16,096 nucleotides of DNA from Planctomycetota bacterium. Its GTDB lineage: Bacteria; Planctomycetota; Brocadiia; Brocadiales; Brocadiaceae. The notes under the pieces were generated by a model, which was given only the letters and a program-made list of their open reading frames with translations, ran no database searches and was not told where the DNA came from. The stretch lies in contig JAHFOW010000049.1 in NCBI GenBank assembly GCA_023261465.1, positions 1-16,096 of the forward strand. The letters are read 5' to 3'. Every line of letters starts with the position of its first letter. Position 1 is the first letter of the stretch. Below, piece after piece: positions 1-6,244 of the stretch. The position numbers and the translations under genes are program-made.

Positions 1-63
1 AAGAACTCTTTCCAGATAAATGATTTGGTTAATGCGCTCATATTTTAAACGGATAACATTCAT
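1..63 (-). CDS. 5' end of an unidentified gene running off the left edge
   Basis: An ATG at 63 (minus strand) opens a frame of 21 codons that stays open to base 1. It begins MNVIRLKYERINQIIYLERV. A good sigma-70-like promoter lies 28-56 bp upstream, which is the main reason to believe it. The start Leu/Ile/Arg-rich pattern resembles the opening helix of helix-turn-helix regulators of the WYL/YafY kind, but 21 residues are too few to name a family. No clear Shine-Dalgarno sequence is visible. Confidence 0.4.
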   Translation of the reverse strand, partial: MNVIRLKYERINQIIYLERVL

Positions 64-90
64 TTTTATATTTATTCTACAAATAGCGGC

Positions 91-119
91 ATTTTATTTT
101 ATGTCACAACATTTGTCAA
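91..119 (-). promoter_or_regulatory. Leftward sigma-70-like promoter
   Basis: On the minus strand TTGACA (119-114) is followed by a 17-bp spacer and TAAAAT (96-91). The -35 is a perfect match and the -10 matches five of six positions. The predicted transcript would start near 84, about 20 bp before the ATG at 63. Confidence 0.55.
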
Positions 120-140
120 TCAAAAATAAGGAAATTTATC

Positions 141-167
141 TTGAAAAGTCAAATATAATTCTATAAT
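141..167 (+). promoter_or_regulatory. Possible promoter of the integrase remnant
   Basis: TTGAAA (141-146) and TATAAT (162-167) are separated by 15 bp, which is shorter than the usual 16-18. It lies about 50 bp ahead of the integrase remnant's ATG. The region is very AT-rich, so a chance match is possible. Confidence 0.3.
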
Positions 168-219
168 ATAGCCTAACATTTATTAATAAATGGAATCTTG
201 ATAATTGTTTGGTTTTATT

Positions 220-851
220 ATGCTTTCGTCTTTTAAAGACCATCTCACCCAAAAGTCACTGGTTAAAGAAAAATATGTACCTTTTTATACGAAGTGGGTT
301 TCTGATTGCTATTCGTTTCTCAATGTGTCTGATTCGATGATTTTAAATCTTGAACAGAAAATGCAATTCCTAAAGAATTTAGCAAAAACTCATGAAGAAT
401 GGCAGGTCAAGCAGGCCGGTAGTGCATTGAGGCTTGCTCTATTTTTTTACGTAATAGTTCACCACAAAGAACGTAAAATACCCAGAGAAAACAAAAGAAA
501 TCTTTATGTTTTTTGTTTATTGCTTTTTACAATCACCGTAATTTACGCATTCTCTATTCTGAACTGTACCCCTTTCATTTAGAACCCACGCACACATACG
601 GTGCGTCGCCATCATCTGCATCCCGCATCACTTCAAAAGGCATTTAAGACCACTGTTACAAAGGCGGGTATTACAAAACAGGCATCTGTATATACAGCTT
701 TGCCACTCATCTTCTGGAGAACGGATACGACATCTGGACAATTCAGGAATTGCTTGGTCACATCAATCTTCAAATTTCAATGATTTATACCCATTTCTCC
801 ACAAAGAATATATTAGGGGTCAGGAGTTCTCTGGATAAAACAGTCTCTTAG
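220..851 (+). pseudogene. Integron-integrase-like tyrosine recombinase, decayed
   Basis: Two pieces of one tyrosine recombinase can be read. The N-terminal piece (ATG at 220, to about 450) resembles the SAM-like core-binding domain, including FKDHLTQKSLVKEKYVPFYT and EEWQVKQAGSALR. A TTG at 205 is an alternative start. Unrelated sequence then runs to a stop at 580-582. From about 601 the C-terminal catalytic domain resumes with RRHHLHPASLQKAF and AGITKQASV, a pattern typical of integron integrases (IntI). At about 695 roughly 10 bp are missing. The HTLRH box has lost LRH (the catalytic Arg) and its first His reads Tyr. The frame then shifts and continues as SFATHLLENGYDIWTIQELL and MIYTHFSTKNILGVRSSLDK to a TAG at 849-851. 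Around 130-150 residues of the middle are gone, including the first catalytic Arg and Lys. It cannot encode an active recombinase. Confidence 0.8.
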
Positions 852-866
852 GTCAAAATACTAAAT

Positions 867-1006
867 GTAACAGTTTGGTTTTTCGAAAACATCAGTAGTT
901 GAAAATACCTTTGTGACAATATGTGGTGGCAATTCATGAATTGCCACTACTACACTATATGATAACCACATTATTACTAGAATTTTTCAAAAAACTAAAC
1001 TGTTAC
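867..1006. repeat. 140-bp terminal-inverted-repeat element with central palindrome (MITE-like)
   Basis: Bases 867-889 and 984-1006 are inverted repeats matching at 21 of 23 positions, with outer ends GTAACAGTTT and AAACTGTTAC. In the middle, 923-950 is a 28-bp palindrome with one mismatched pair, centred on GGCAATTCATGAATTGCC. No open reading frame of note lies inside, so it could not move by itself. It begins 15 bp after the integrase remnant ends. I see no clear target-site duplication next to the repeats, so insertion by transposition is inferred only from the structure. It could also fold as a long hairpin in RNA. Confidence 0.6.
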
Positions 1007-1008
1007 TA

Positions 1009-1153
1009 TTAAATAAATATTCCATGCATTCCAGCCAGGTTTAATGATGGGTGTCCAGCTTTCGCAACATGTTTGTAAGCATAGTCTGCAAGCGCTTTTT
1101 GAGTCCATAACTCCGCGACCATTACAAAGGCTTCAGGTATTTTTCCTTGACAT
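1009..1153 (-). pseudogene. Small unrecognised protein (about 47 aa), apparently frameshifted
   Basis: On the minus strand an ATG at 1153 has a well-placed GAGG seven bases upstream (1164-1161), but its frame stops after six codons (MSRKNT). Dropping one A from the run of five A's would join it to a long open frame reading PEAFVMVAELWTQKALADYA, then YKHVAKAGHPSLNLAGMHGI, ending at a TAA at 1011-1009. The joined product would be about 47 residues, soluble, with a helical first half. Without the indel, an unbroken frame reaches back to 1224, but it has no good ribosome site and overlaps the murD start. I do not recognise a family. It overlaps the likely murD promoter, so the reading frame may also be accidental. 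Confidence 0.3.
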
Positions 1154-1174
1154 AAATACGCCTCTTTCTTTAAT
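1147..1174 (+). promoter_or_regulatory. Likely murD promoter
   Basis: TTGACA (1147-1152), a 16-bp spacer and TTTAAT (1169-1174) form a good sigma-70-like promoter. Transcription would start near 1181, about 30 bp ahead of the murD ATG at 1212. Confidence 0.5.
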
Positions 1175-1211
1175 GTAATCCATTGAAACTTTAAAATTAA
1201 CTGATAAACCG

Positions 1212-2594
1212 ATGAGCACAGCATTTAAAAACAAAAAAATTACGGTGATGGGCTTGGGCCTGTTTGGCGGAGGTGTTGGTGTTGCCAGATTTCTTGTTAA
1301 ACAGGGCGCCCATGTTACCGTCACAGATTTGAGAAGCGCCGCAGAACTCTCACAATCCATAAAACAACTTGAAGGCATGCCCATTACTTACAAACTCGGC
1401 GGTCATTACGATGAAGATTTTATCAATGCAGATATGGTTATTGTTAATCCTGCCATACCTAAAAATTCAAAATTTCTTCAAATAGCAAGAAGTCACCACA
1501 TACCTCTGCAAACAGAGATAAATATTTTTTTCACCTTATGCCCGGCGCCAATTATTGGAATTACCGGAAGCAACGGGAAATCCACCACAACGACACTCAC
1601 CGGTTTAATATTACAACAAACATTACGCAAGACGTGGATAGGAGGAAATATTGGACGGTCACTCCTTGCAGATATCGAAGGAATAAAACCCTCAGACATT
1701 GTAGTACTTGAGCTTTCGAGTTTTCAACTGGACGGACTCCACGATTTACAAAAAAGTCCTCATATCAGTGTATTAACCAATATCTCTCCCAATCATCTGG
1801 ACAGGCATCCAAATATGGAGGACTATATTCGGGCAAAGAAGGCTATTGTCCTCTATCAAAAACGAGGAGATTACGCAGTCCTCAATTATGATGACCCGGA
1901 ACTCAGGAAATGGGAGCAGGATTGCAAAGGCAACGTTTTATGGTACAGCACGAAATACCCACAAAAAAATGGCGTTTATATAAATAATAATGATATGGTA
2001 CTATGTGTGAATGGACAGCAAATTCAACGGTCGTGTGTTGATCAGATTAAAATACCAGGCGATCATAATCTACACAATATCCTTGCGGCATCATGTGCAG
2101 CTTTTATCATGGGAGCACAGGAAGACCACATTCATAAGGTGGTTACTTCTTTCGGGGGATTAGAACACCGGTTGGAATTTGTTCGTGAAGTTAAGGGGGT
2201 GTGTTTTTTCAATGATTCCAAGGCCACCACGCCAGAATCAGCCATTGCCGCTATAACGGCATTTAAGAAACCCGTTATACTTATTGCGGGTGGATATGAC
2301 AAGGGAAGTAGCTTTGAGGAATTTGCCCGAGTCTGTGCAGGGAACACGAAGGCTGTTATACTCATCGGAAAAACGGCAGGAAAAATAGAGGAACTTGTCA
2401 TCAAAAATAAAGGTTTGCGGGAAAGACCACTTGTAAAGACGCCGAATACCTTTCAAGAAGCATTTCAACGGGCATGTGCCCTTGCCCAATCAGGAGATGT
2501 TGTAGTCCTTTCCCCCGCCTGCGCCAGTTATGATATGTTCGTCAACTACGAGGAACGTGGAAGGCAATTTAAAGACATGGTGCATGCCTTATGA
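1212..2594 (+). CDS. murD: UDP-N-acetylmuramoyl-L-alanine--D-glutamate ligase (MurD)
   Basis: Cytoplasmic Mur ligase that adds D-glutamate to UDP-MurNAc-L-alanine using ATP, an early step of peptidoglycan precursor synthesis. The 460-residue product is full length for MurD. An N-terminal Rossmann-type domain (about 8-100, with GLGLFGGGVG) binds the UDP moiety. The central ATPase domain has the P-loop GITGSNGKSTT at 116-126, NHLDRH at 194-199 and GDHNLHN at 283-289. The C-terminal domain has GGLEHRLE at about 315-322, the NDSKATTP box at 334-341 and SPACASYDMF at 434-443. The ATG at 1212 places the Rossmann strand correctly. No Shine-Dalgarno is obvious, but a promoter lies just upstream. Its TGA overlaps the stop region of korC on the other strand. 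No other mur gene is beside it, so it stands apart from the usual dcw cluster. It implies that this organism makes peptidoglycan. Confidence 0.97.
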   Translation: MSTAFKNKKITVMGLGLFGGGVGVARFLVKQGAHVTVTDLRSAAELSQSIKQLEGMPITYKLGGHYDEDFINADMVIVNPAIPKNSKFLQIARSHHIPLQTEINIFFTLCPAPIIGITGSNGKSTTTTLTGLILQQTLRKTWIGGNIGRSLLADIEGIKPSDIVVLELSSFQLDGLHDLQKSPHISVLTNISPNHLDRHPNMEDYIRAKKAIVLYQKRGDYAVLNYDDPELRKWEQDCKGNVLWYSTKYPQKNGVYINNNDMVLCVNGQQIQRSCVDQIKIPGDHNLHNILAASCAAFIMGAQEDHIHKVVTSFGGLEHRLEFVREVKGVCFFNDSKATTPESAIAAITAFKKPVILIAGGYDKGSSFEEFARVCAGNTKAVILIGKTAGKIEELVIKNKGLRERPLVKTPNTFQEAFQRACALAQSGDVVVLSPACASYDMFVNYEERGRQFKDMVHAL

Positions 2595-3131
2595 TAAAGA
2601 TTTTACTATTTGAATGCCGCTTTCGAGCGCCTGCTTGTTGATGGCAAACAGATTGGTTTTTTTTCCTTTTAACATTTCCCGGAGCTGGTCTAAAATCATA
2701 TCTGCAGAGAATAATTTTTTAACCGTCAGATAGGCGCCCAGCATGACGATATTCGAGACCAGTACATTCCCTAGTTTACTGGCAATTTCCGTAGCGGGTA
2801 TTTTACAAATGTGAGCTTCGTGAAGGTCATTTACTTTAATCATCGAGGAATTCAATAAAAGCAACCCCTGATGTTTCAACATCCCCTTATACTTTTGATA
2901 AGACGGTTGATTCATGACAATGAGGGTATCTGTTTCTTCGATAAGGGGAGAAAATATCTCTTCGTTTGAAATAATGAGGTGGTAGACAGCAGTCCCGCCT
3001 CTTACCTCGGTGCCATACGAAGGGAAGTACGTAACATACTTCCCTTCTGTCATTGCTGCCTGTGCAAGCAATTTTCCCAGGAGCATCATTCCCTGTCCGC
3101 CAAAACCTGCTAAAATAATCTTTTCCGTCAT
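2589..3131 (-). CDS. korC: 2-oxoacid:ferredoxin oxidoreductase, gamma subunit
   Basis: Gamma subunit of a four-subunit 2-oxoacid:ferredoxin oxidoreductase, which forms acyl-CoA and CO2 from a 2-oxoacid and CoA while reducing ferredoxin. The 180-residue product matches the single-domain POR/KOR gamma family. Residues 9-16 read GFGGQGMM and 38-48 read SYGTEVRGGTA, both hallmarks of the family (CoA-interacting region). It is the last gene of the minus-strand block and converges on murD with a 6-bp overlap. Unlike its partners it is separated from korB by 222 noncoding bases carrying repeats. A perfect TATAAT (3152-3147) lies 16 bp ahead of the ATG, but I see no matching -35, so it is unclear whether it has its own promoter. 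Confidence 0.9.
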   Translation of the reverse strand: MTEKIILAGFGGQGMMLLGKLLAQAAMTEGKYVTYFPSYGTEVRGGTAVYHLIISNEEIFSPLIEETDTLIVMNQPSYQKYKGMLKHQGLLLLNSSMIKVNDLHEAHICKIPATEIASKLGNVLVSNIVMLGAYLTVKKLFSADMILDQLREMLKGKKTNLFAINKQALESGIQIVKSLS

Positions 3132-3196
3132 AAGTTAACTTTAGTTATTATAGTATTACTCTGTAAAAACGTCTTTGTTTGTAAGTTTTTTTACAA

Positions 3197-3225
3197 CCCC
3201 CTTAGTCCCCCTTTTCTAAGGGGGA
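3197..3225. repeat. Palindromic C/G-rich intergenic repeat
   Basis: CCCCCTTAG (3197-3205) pairs with CTAAGGGGG (3216-3224). An alternative nested hairpin pairs TCCCCCTT (3206-3213) with AAGGGGGA (3218-3225). The T-run lies on the wrong side for an intrinsic terminator of the leftward operon, and no T-run follows on the plus strand. I read it as a dispersed intergenic repeat of a type common in many bacterial genomes rather than a terminator. Confidence 0.5.
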
Positions 3226-3250
3226 TTTGGTTGCGGCTTTGCTGCGTGCT

Positions 3251-3345
3251 ATGGTTATCACAAAGAACACGGAAGTTACAGAGTTTTTTGTGAATAGAGA
3301 CCTTCTTGTGCATATTTTACCATAAATGCTTCGTGGTTATTGTGG
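3251..3345. repeat. Imperfect inverted repeat around 'CACAAAGAACACGGAAG'
   Basis: The stretch at 3259-3275 (CACAAAGAACACGGAAG) is loosely complementary to 3329-3345 (CTTCGTGGTTATTGTGG). The arms are imperfect, with gaps. Motifs of the type CACAAAG-AACACGAAG recur as intergenic repeats in several bacterial phyla, from general knowledge. Together with the neighbouring palindrome it fills the gap between korB and korC. No gene is visible in 3132-3353. Confidence 0.3.
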
Positions 3346-3353
3346 TAGGCAAT

Positions 3354-4100
3354 CTAGTTCATCTGTTCCCAATCTTTTACCACGCCTAAAGGAAATGTTT
3401 TCGACATTACTTCGTCGATATGTTTCATCGCCTCGTTAGCGTCCATTCTCCAGTAAATTGGGCAAGGGGACAAGATTTCTATCAGGGAAAATCCTCTTTT
3501 CTCTATCTGGGTTTTAAAGCCTTTTTCAAGCGCCTTTTTTGTTTTTCTGATATTTTCAGGCGACGATAAACAAACCCGTTCAAGATAACTCGTGCCATCG
3601 AGAACGGACAGGAGTTCACAGACACGGATGGGATATCCGTAATTTACCGGGTCACGCCCTGATGGCGTGGTTGCCGTCTTCTGATTTATTAACGTCGTTG
3701 GAGCCATTTGTCCGTTGGTCATGCCATAGACGGCGTTATTAACAAAAATAAAGGTAATATTTTCACCCCTGTTTGCTGCATGGATAATTTCAGCAGTCCC
3801 GATTGCCGCAAGATCGCCGTCTCCCTGGTAAGCAAATACAACATGGTCAGGGTGAACCCTTTTAATGCCCGTGGCCACAGCCGGTGGACGTCCGTGTGCT
3901 GCCTCACACATATCAATATCAAGATAATTATATGCAAGCACGGCACACCCGACGGGCGCTAATCCAATCGTCTTGCCCCGGATACCCCATGCATCAATGA
4001 TTTCTGCGATTAATCGCAGGACAATTCCATGACCACACCCCGGGCAAAAGTGTGTCGGCGTATCGATAAGCGTTTCCGGTTTTTCATAAATAGTACGCAT
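3354..4100 (-). CDS. korB: 2-oxoacid:ferredoxin oxidoreductase, beta subunit (TPP-binding)
   Basis: Catalytic thiamine-diphosphate subunit of the 2-oxoacid:ferredoxin oxidoreductase. Using the ATG at 4100 gives 248 residues, normal for the family. CPGCGH at 19-24 supplies two cysteines of a [4Fe-4S] cluster, with Cys52 (PVGCAV) and Cys213 (SPCPIYW) as further candidate ligands. The TPP/Mg site is GDGD at 93-96 through NN at 121-122, followed by AVYGMT. A TTG at 4115 would add five residues. I prefer the ATG because it lies one base after the korA stop with GAGG nine bases upstream inside korA, the usual coupled arrangement. Substrate choice (2-oxoglutarate or branched-chain 2-oxoacids) cannot be read from the sequence by eye. 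Confidence 0.92.
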   Translation of the reverse strand: MRTIYEKPETLIDTPTHFCPGCGHGIVLRLIAEIIDAWGIRGKTIGLAPVGCAVLAYNYLDIDMCEAAHGRPPAVATGIKRVHPDHVVFAYQGDGDLAAIGTAEIIHAANRGENITFIFVNNAVYGMTNGQMAPTTLINQKTATTPSGRDPVNYGYPIRVCELLSVLDGTSYLERVCLSSPENIRKTKKALEKGFKTQIEKRGFSLIEILSPCPIYWRMDANEAMKHIDEVMSKTFPLGVVKDWEQMN

Positions 4101-4101
4101 A

Positions 4102-5193
4102 TTATTTAACCTCAACTAATTGTCGTAACGAATGAGCGGCCCTGTTATCAGGTTCAATCTCCGTGATCTTTTTAATAACTTCCTGTGACGTAGGCACACC
4201 TCCCCCCGTTCTTCCATAAAAGTGTACGGGACACCTTCCTTCAACCGCCAATCTCACATCCTCAACCATCTGTCCGGCGCTCATTTCAACCGTCAATATA
4301 CTGTGCACCCTTTCTGCCACACTTCGTATAATTTCTTTGGGAAACGGCCACAAGGTAATCGGACGGATTAGTCCTACTTTAAACTTGTATTGAAGGCATT
4401 TCTTTACAACTTCCTTGCATATCCGGGCTGATGTGCCGTATGCAACTAATACAATATCTGCATCGTGCATATTAATTGCCTCATAACGAACTTCGTGTTC
4501 TTCTATAAGTTTATATTTTCTCTGTAAATGGGCGTTAAATTCTTCCAATTGGCCTTTCACCGGATAAAACGATTTTATAACACGTTTCTCACGCCCTTCA
4601 GCGCCTGTCAATGCCCAATTTTTTGGGGGTAGGTATTCCGTGTGCTTTTTGTGAAATTCAACAGGTTCTACGAGTTGGCCTATCTGGGCATCTCCGAGAA
4701 TCATAACAGGATTCCGGTATTTATCCGCAAGGTTAAAGGCATCGTAGACCAGGTCTGCCATCTCCTGCGCTGAACCTGGCGCAAGGACAATGACATGATA
4801 ATCGCCGTGCCCCCCCCCTTTTACAGCCTGAAAGTAATCGGCCTGTGATGCGGAAATATCTCCTAATCCCGGTCCGCCACGCTGTATGTTAACAATTACA
4901 CACGGCAACTCACTTCCGGCCAGATAGGAAATTCCTTCCTGTTTCAAACTTATACCGGGACTTGATGACGACGTCATTGCGCGACCGCCTGCTGCTGCAC
5001 TTCCATACACCATATTAATTGCCGCAATTTCGCTCTCCGCCTGAATAAAAGCGCCGTCAACCTCTGGCATTCTCCATGACATATAGTTGATAAGTTCATT
5101 CTGGGGCGTTATGGGATACCCATAATAATACCTGCATCCGGCCTGTATTGCAGCCTCTGCGGCTGCTTCATTTCCTGTTAATAGCTGTTTCAT
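4102..5193 (-). CDS. korA: 2-oxoacid:ferredoxin oxidoreductase, alpha subunit (VorB/KorA type)
   Basis: Alpha subunit carrying the pyrimidine-binding and core domains of the oxidoreductase. The 363 residues cover the N-terminal domain, with GYPITP at 25-30, QAESE at 51-55, TSSSSPG at 74-80, GGPG at 106-109 and KGGGHGD at 125-131, and a C-terminal transketolase-like domain (about 250-350). The whole N-terminal pattern is that of proteins usually annotated VorB, so a branched-chain 2-oxoacid substrate is as possible as 2-oxoglutarate. The symbol korA is therefore provisional. It lies 14 bp after korD and one base before korB, so the subunits are translationally close. A run of C's near 4809-4818 encodes the glycine loop, and the frame stays open across it. 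Confidence 0.92.
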   Translation of the reverse strand: MKQLLTGNEAAAEAAIQAGCRYYYGYPITPQNELINYMSWRMPEVDGAFIQAESEIAAINMVYGSAAAGGRAMTSSSSPGISLKQEGISYLAGSELPCVIVNIQRGGPGLGDISASQADYFQAVKGGGHGDYHVIVLAPGSAQEMADLVYDAFNLADKYRNPVMILGDAQIGQLVEPVEFHKKHTEYLPPKNWALTGAEGREKRVIKSFYPVKGQLEEFNAHLQRKYKLIEEHEVRYEAINMHDADIVLVAYGTSARICKEVVKKCLQYKFKVGLIRPITLWPFPKEIIRSVAERVHSILTVEMSAGQMVEDVRLAVEGRCPVHFYGRTGGGVPTSQEVIKKITEIEPDNRAAHSLRQLVEVK

Positions 5194-5207
5194 TCTGTGA
5201 ATACCTT

Positions 5208-5411
5208 TTAATTATAAATCTCTATTGCAACATCCGGGCACATAATTGCGCATTTCTTACATCCGTCACATTCTGCATCTTCTCTGAATTTTACAGGATG
5301 CAAACCGTATTCATTGAGATTTTCTGATATTATTAACGATTTATTATGACACACGGGAATACAGAGCATGCACCCTTTACAGTAATTTTCTTTTATCCTA
5401 ATTACGGCCAT
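5208..5411 (-). CDS. korD: 2-oxoacid:ferredoxin oxidoreductase, delta subunit (2[4Fe-4S] ferredoxin)
   Basis: A 67-residue ferredoxin-type protein with two cluster motifs: CKGCMLCIPVC at 11-21 and CDGCKKCAIMCP at about 48-59, each fitting C-x2-C-x2-C-x3-C. It would carry electrons from the TPP and beta-subunit cluster site to external ferredoxin. The ATG at 5411 overlaps the 3' end of nadK by 14 bp and has a strong GGAGG about ten bases upstream, within nadK. It is followed directly by korA, giving the delta-alpha-beta-gamma order known for such oxidoreductases. Confidence 0.93.
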   Translation of the reverse strand: MAVIRIKENYCKGCMLCIPVCHNKSLIISENLNEYGLHPVKFREDAECDGCKKCAIMCPDVAIEIYN

Positions 5412-6240
5412 AATTTGGCAGACCTCCCCAATTTAGCTTTTCCCGCAATACTCCGTAAAAAGTTCTTGTTCCCGTATCTATCATTTGTACCTCTATATCC
5501 GCCCGTTCCACCTTTACCCTATCGCCCATTTCTAATTCCGCAAAGACCTGACCATCCACCGTAAGGCCGGTACCACCCATTTGAGACGTTATTTCCATCT
5601 CAATTTTAACATCCCCGGAGACAACCAGGGGGCGATTTGTAAGAGTATGTGGGCATATAGGCACGATGATAAACGCATTTAATTCTGGAGACAGGAGAGG
5701 TCCACCGGCTGATAAAGAGTGAGCCGTTGATCCTAGCGGAGTTGATATAATCAGACCATCGGCTCTGTAGGTAGCCACGCTTTCCCTGTCTATGTGGAGT
5801 TTTATGGATATCAATCGTGATAACGATGATCGGGAAATTACCGAGTCATTAATACCAAGCGATTCATTAATAATCTTCCCGCCACGTTCAACGCGGCATA
5901 AGAGAAGCATTCTTTTTCGAATACGGAAGTCCCCATGGAATATTTTTTCCATGGAAGTGCGCACGTCGTGTTCCATAAGTTCTGCTAAAAAACCAAACCT
6001 CCCCATGTGTACGCCGATAATGGGTATCTGATTTCTACCAAGACTCCGGCATGTGTATAAAATTGCCCCATCGCCACCGAAAACAACTGCAATTTCAGCA
6101 TCAATATTTTCAAAGTTATTTTTTTTTGATAAGTCAAAAATATCAACGTTGACGTACTTATCAAACCATGGTTTTAAAGTAGAAATCGAATCGCTAATTT
6201 TTTTCTTATTGAAGTCACCTAATACAAGAATTTTTTTCAT
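5398..6240 (-). CDS. nadK: NAD kinase
   Basis: Phosphorylates NAD+ to NADP+ with ATP (or polyphosphate in some members). It is cytoplasmic and the only route to NADP. The 280 residues match the family length. GGDG at 55-58 is the signature nucleotide-binding motif with the catalytic Asp. NDS at 131-133 takes the place of the NE/ND box. DGLIISTPLGSTAHSLSAGG at 161-180 is the conserved NAD-binding stretch, followed by PICPHTLTNRP at 194-204. It begins four bases after the dxs stop and overlaps korD by 14 bp, so it is surely co-transcribed with them. NADPH supply is useful to the step after DXS (DXP reductoisomerase), which may explain the pairing with dxs. That link is inference. Confidence 0.96.
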   Translation of the reverse strand: MKKILVLGDFNKKKISDSISTLKPWFDKYVNVDIFDLSKKNNFENIDAEIAVVFGGDGAILYTCRSLGRNQIPIIGVHMGRFGFLAELMEHDVRTSMEKIFHGDFRIRKRMLLLCRVERGGKIINESLGINDSVISRSSLSRLISIKLHIDRESVATYRADGLIISTPLGSTAHSLSAGGPLLSPELNAFIIVPICPHTLTNRPLVVSGDVKIEMEITSQMGGTGLTVDGQVFAELEMGDRVKVERADIEVQMIDTGTRTFYGVLREKLNWGGLPNYGRN

Positions 6241-6244
6241 CCGT

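Noticed and set aside
867..1006. The inverted-repeat element as an attC site
   Set aside because: The ends do not fit RYYYAAC at the 5' side and GTTRRRY at the 3' side (outer bases are GTAAC and GTTAC), and the long perfect arms are unlike the bulged attC arms.
3197..3225. Hairpin as an intrinsic terminator between korB and korC
   Set aside because: On the minus strand the stem is followed by TTGTAAAAAAA and not a T-run, and on the plus strand no T-run follows. It reads better as a dispersed palindromic repeat.
4805..4820. Run of C's in korA as a frameshift site
   Set aside because: The frame is open and the encoded KGGGHGD loop matches the family on both sides of the run.
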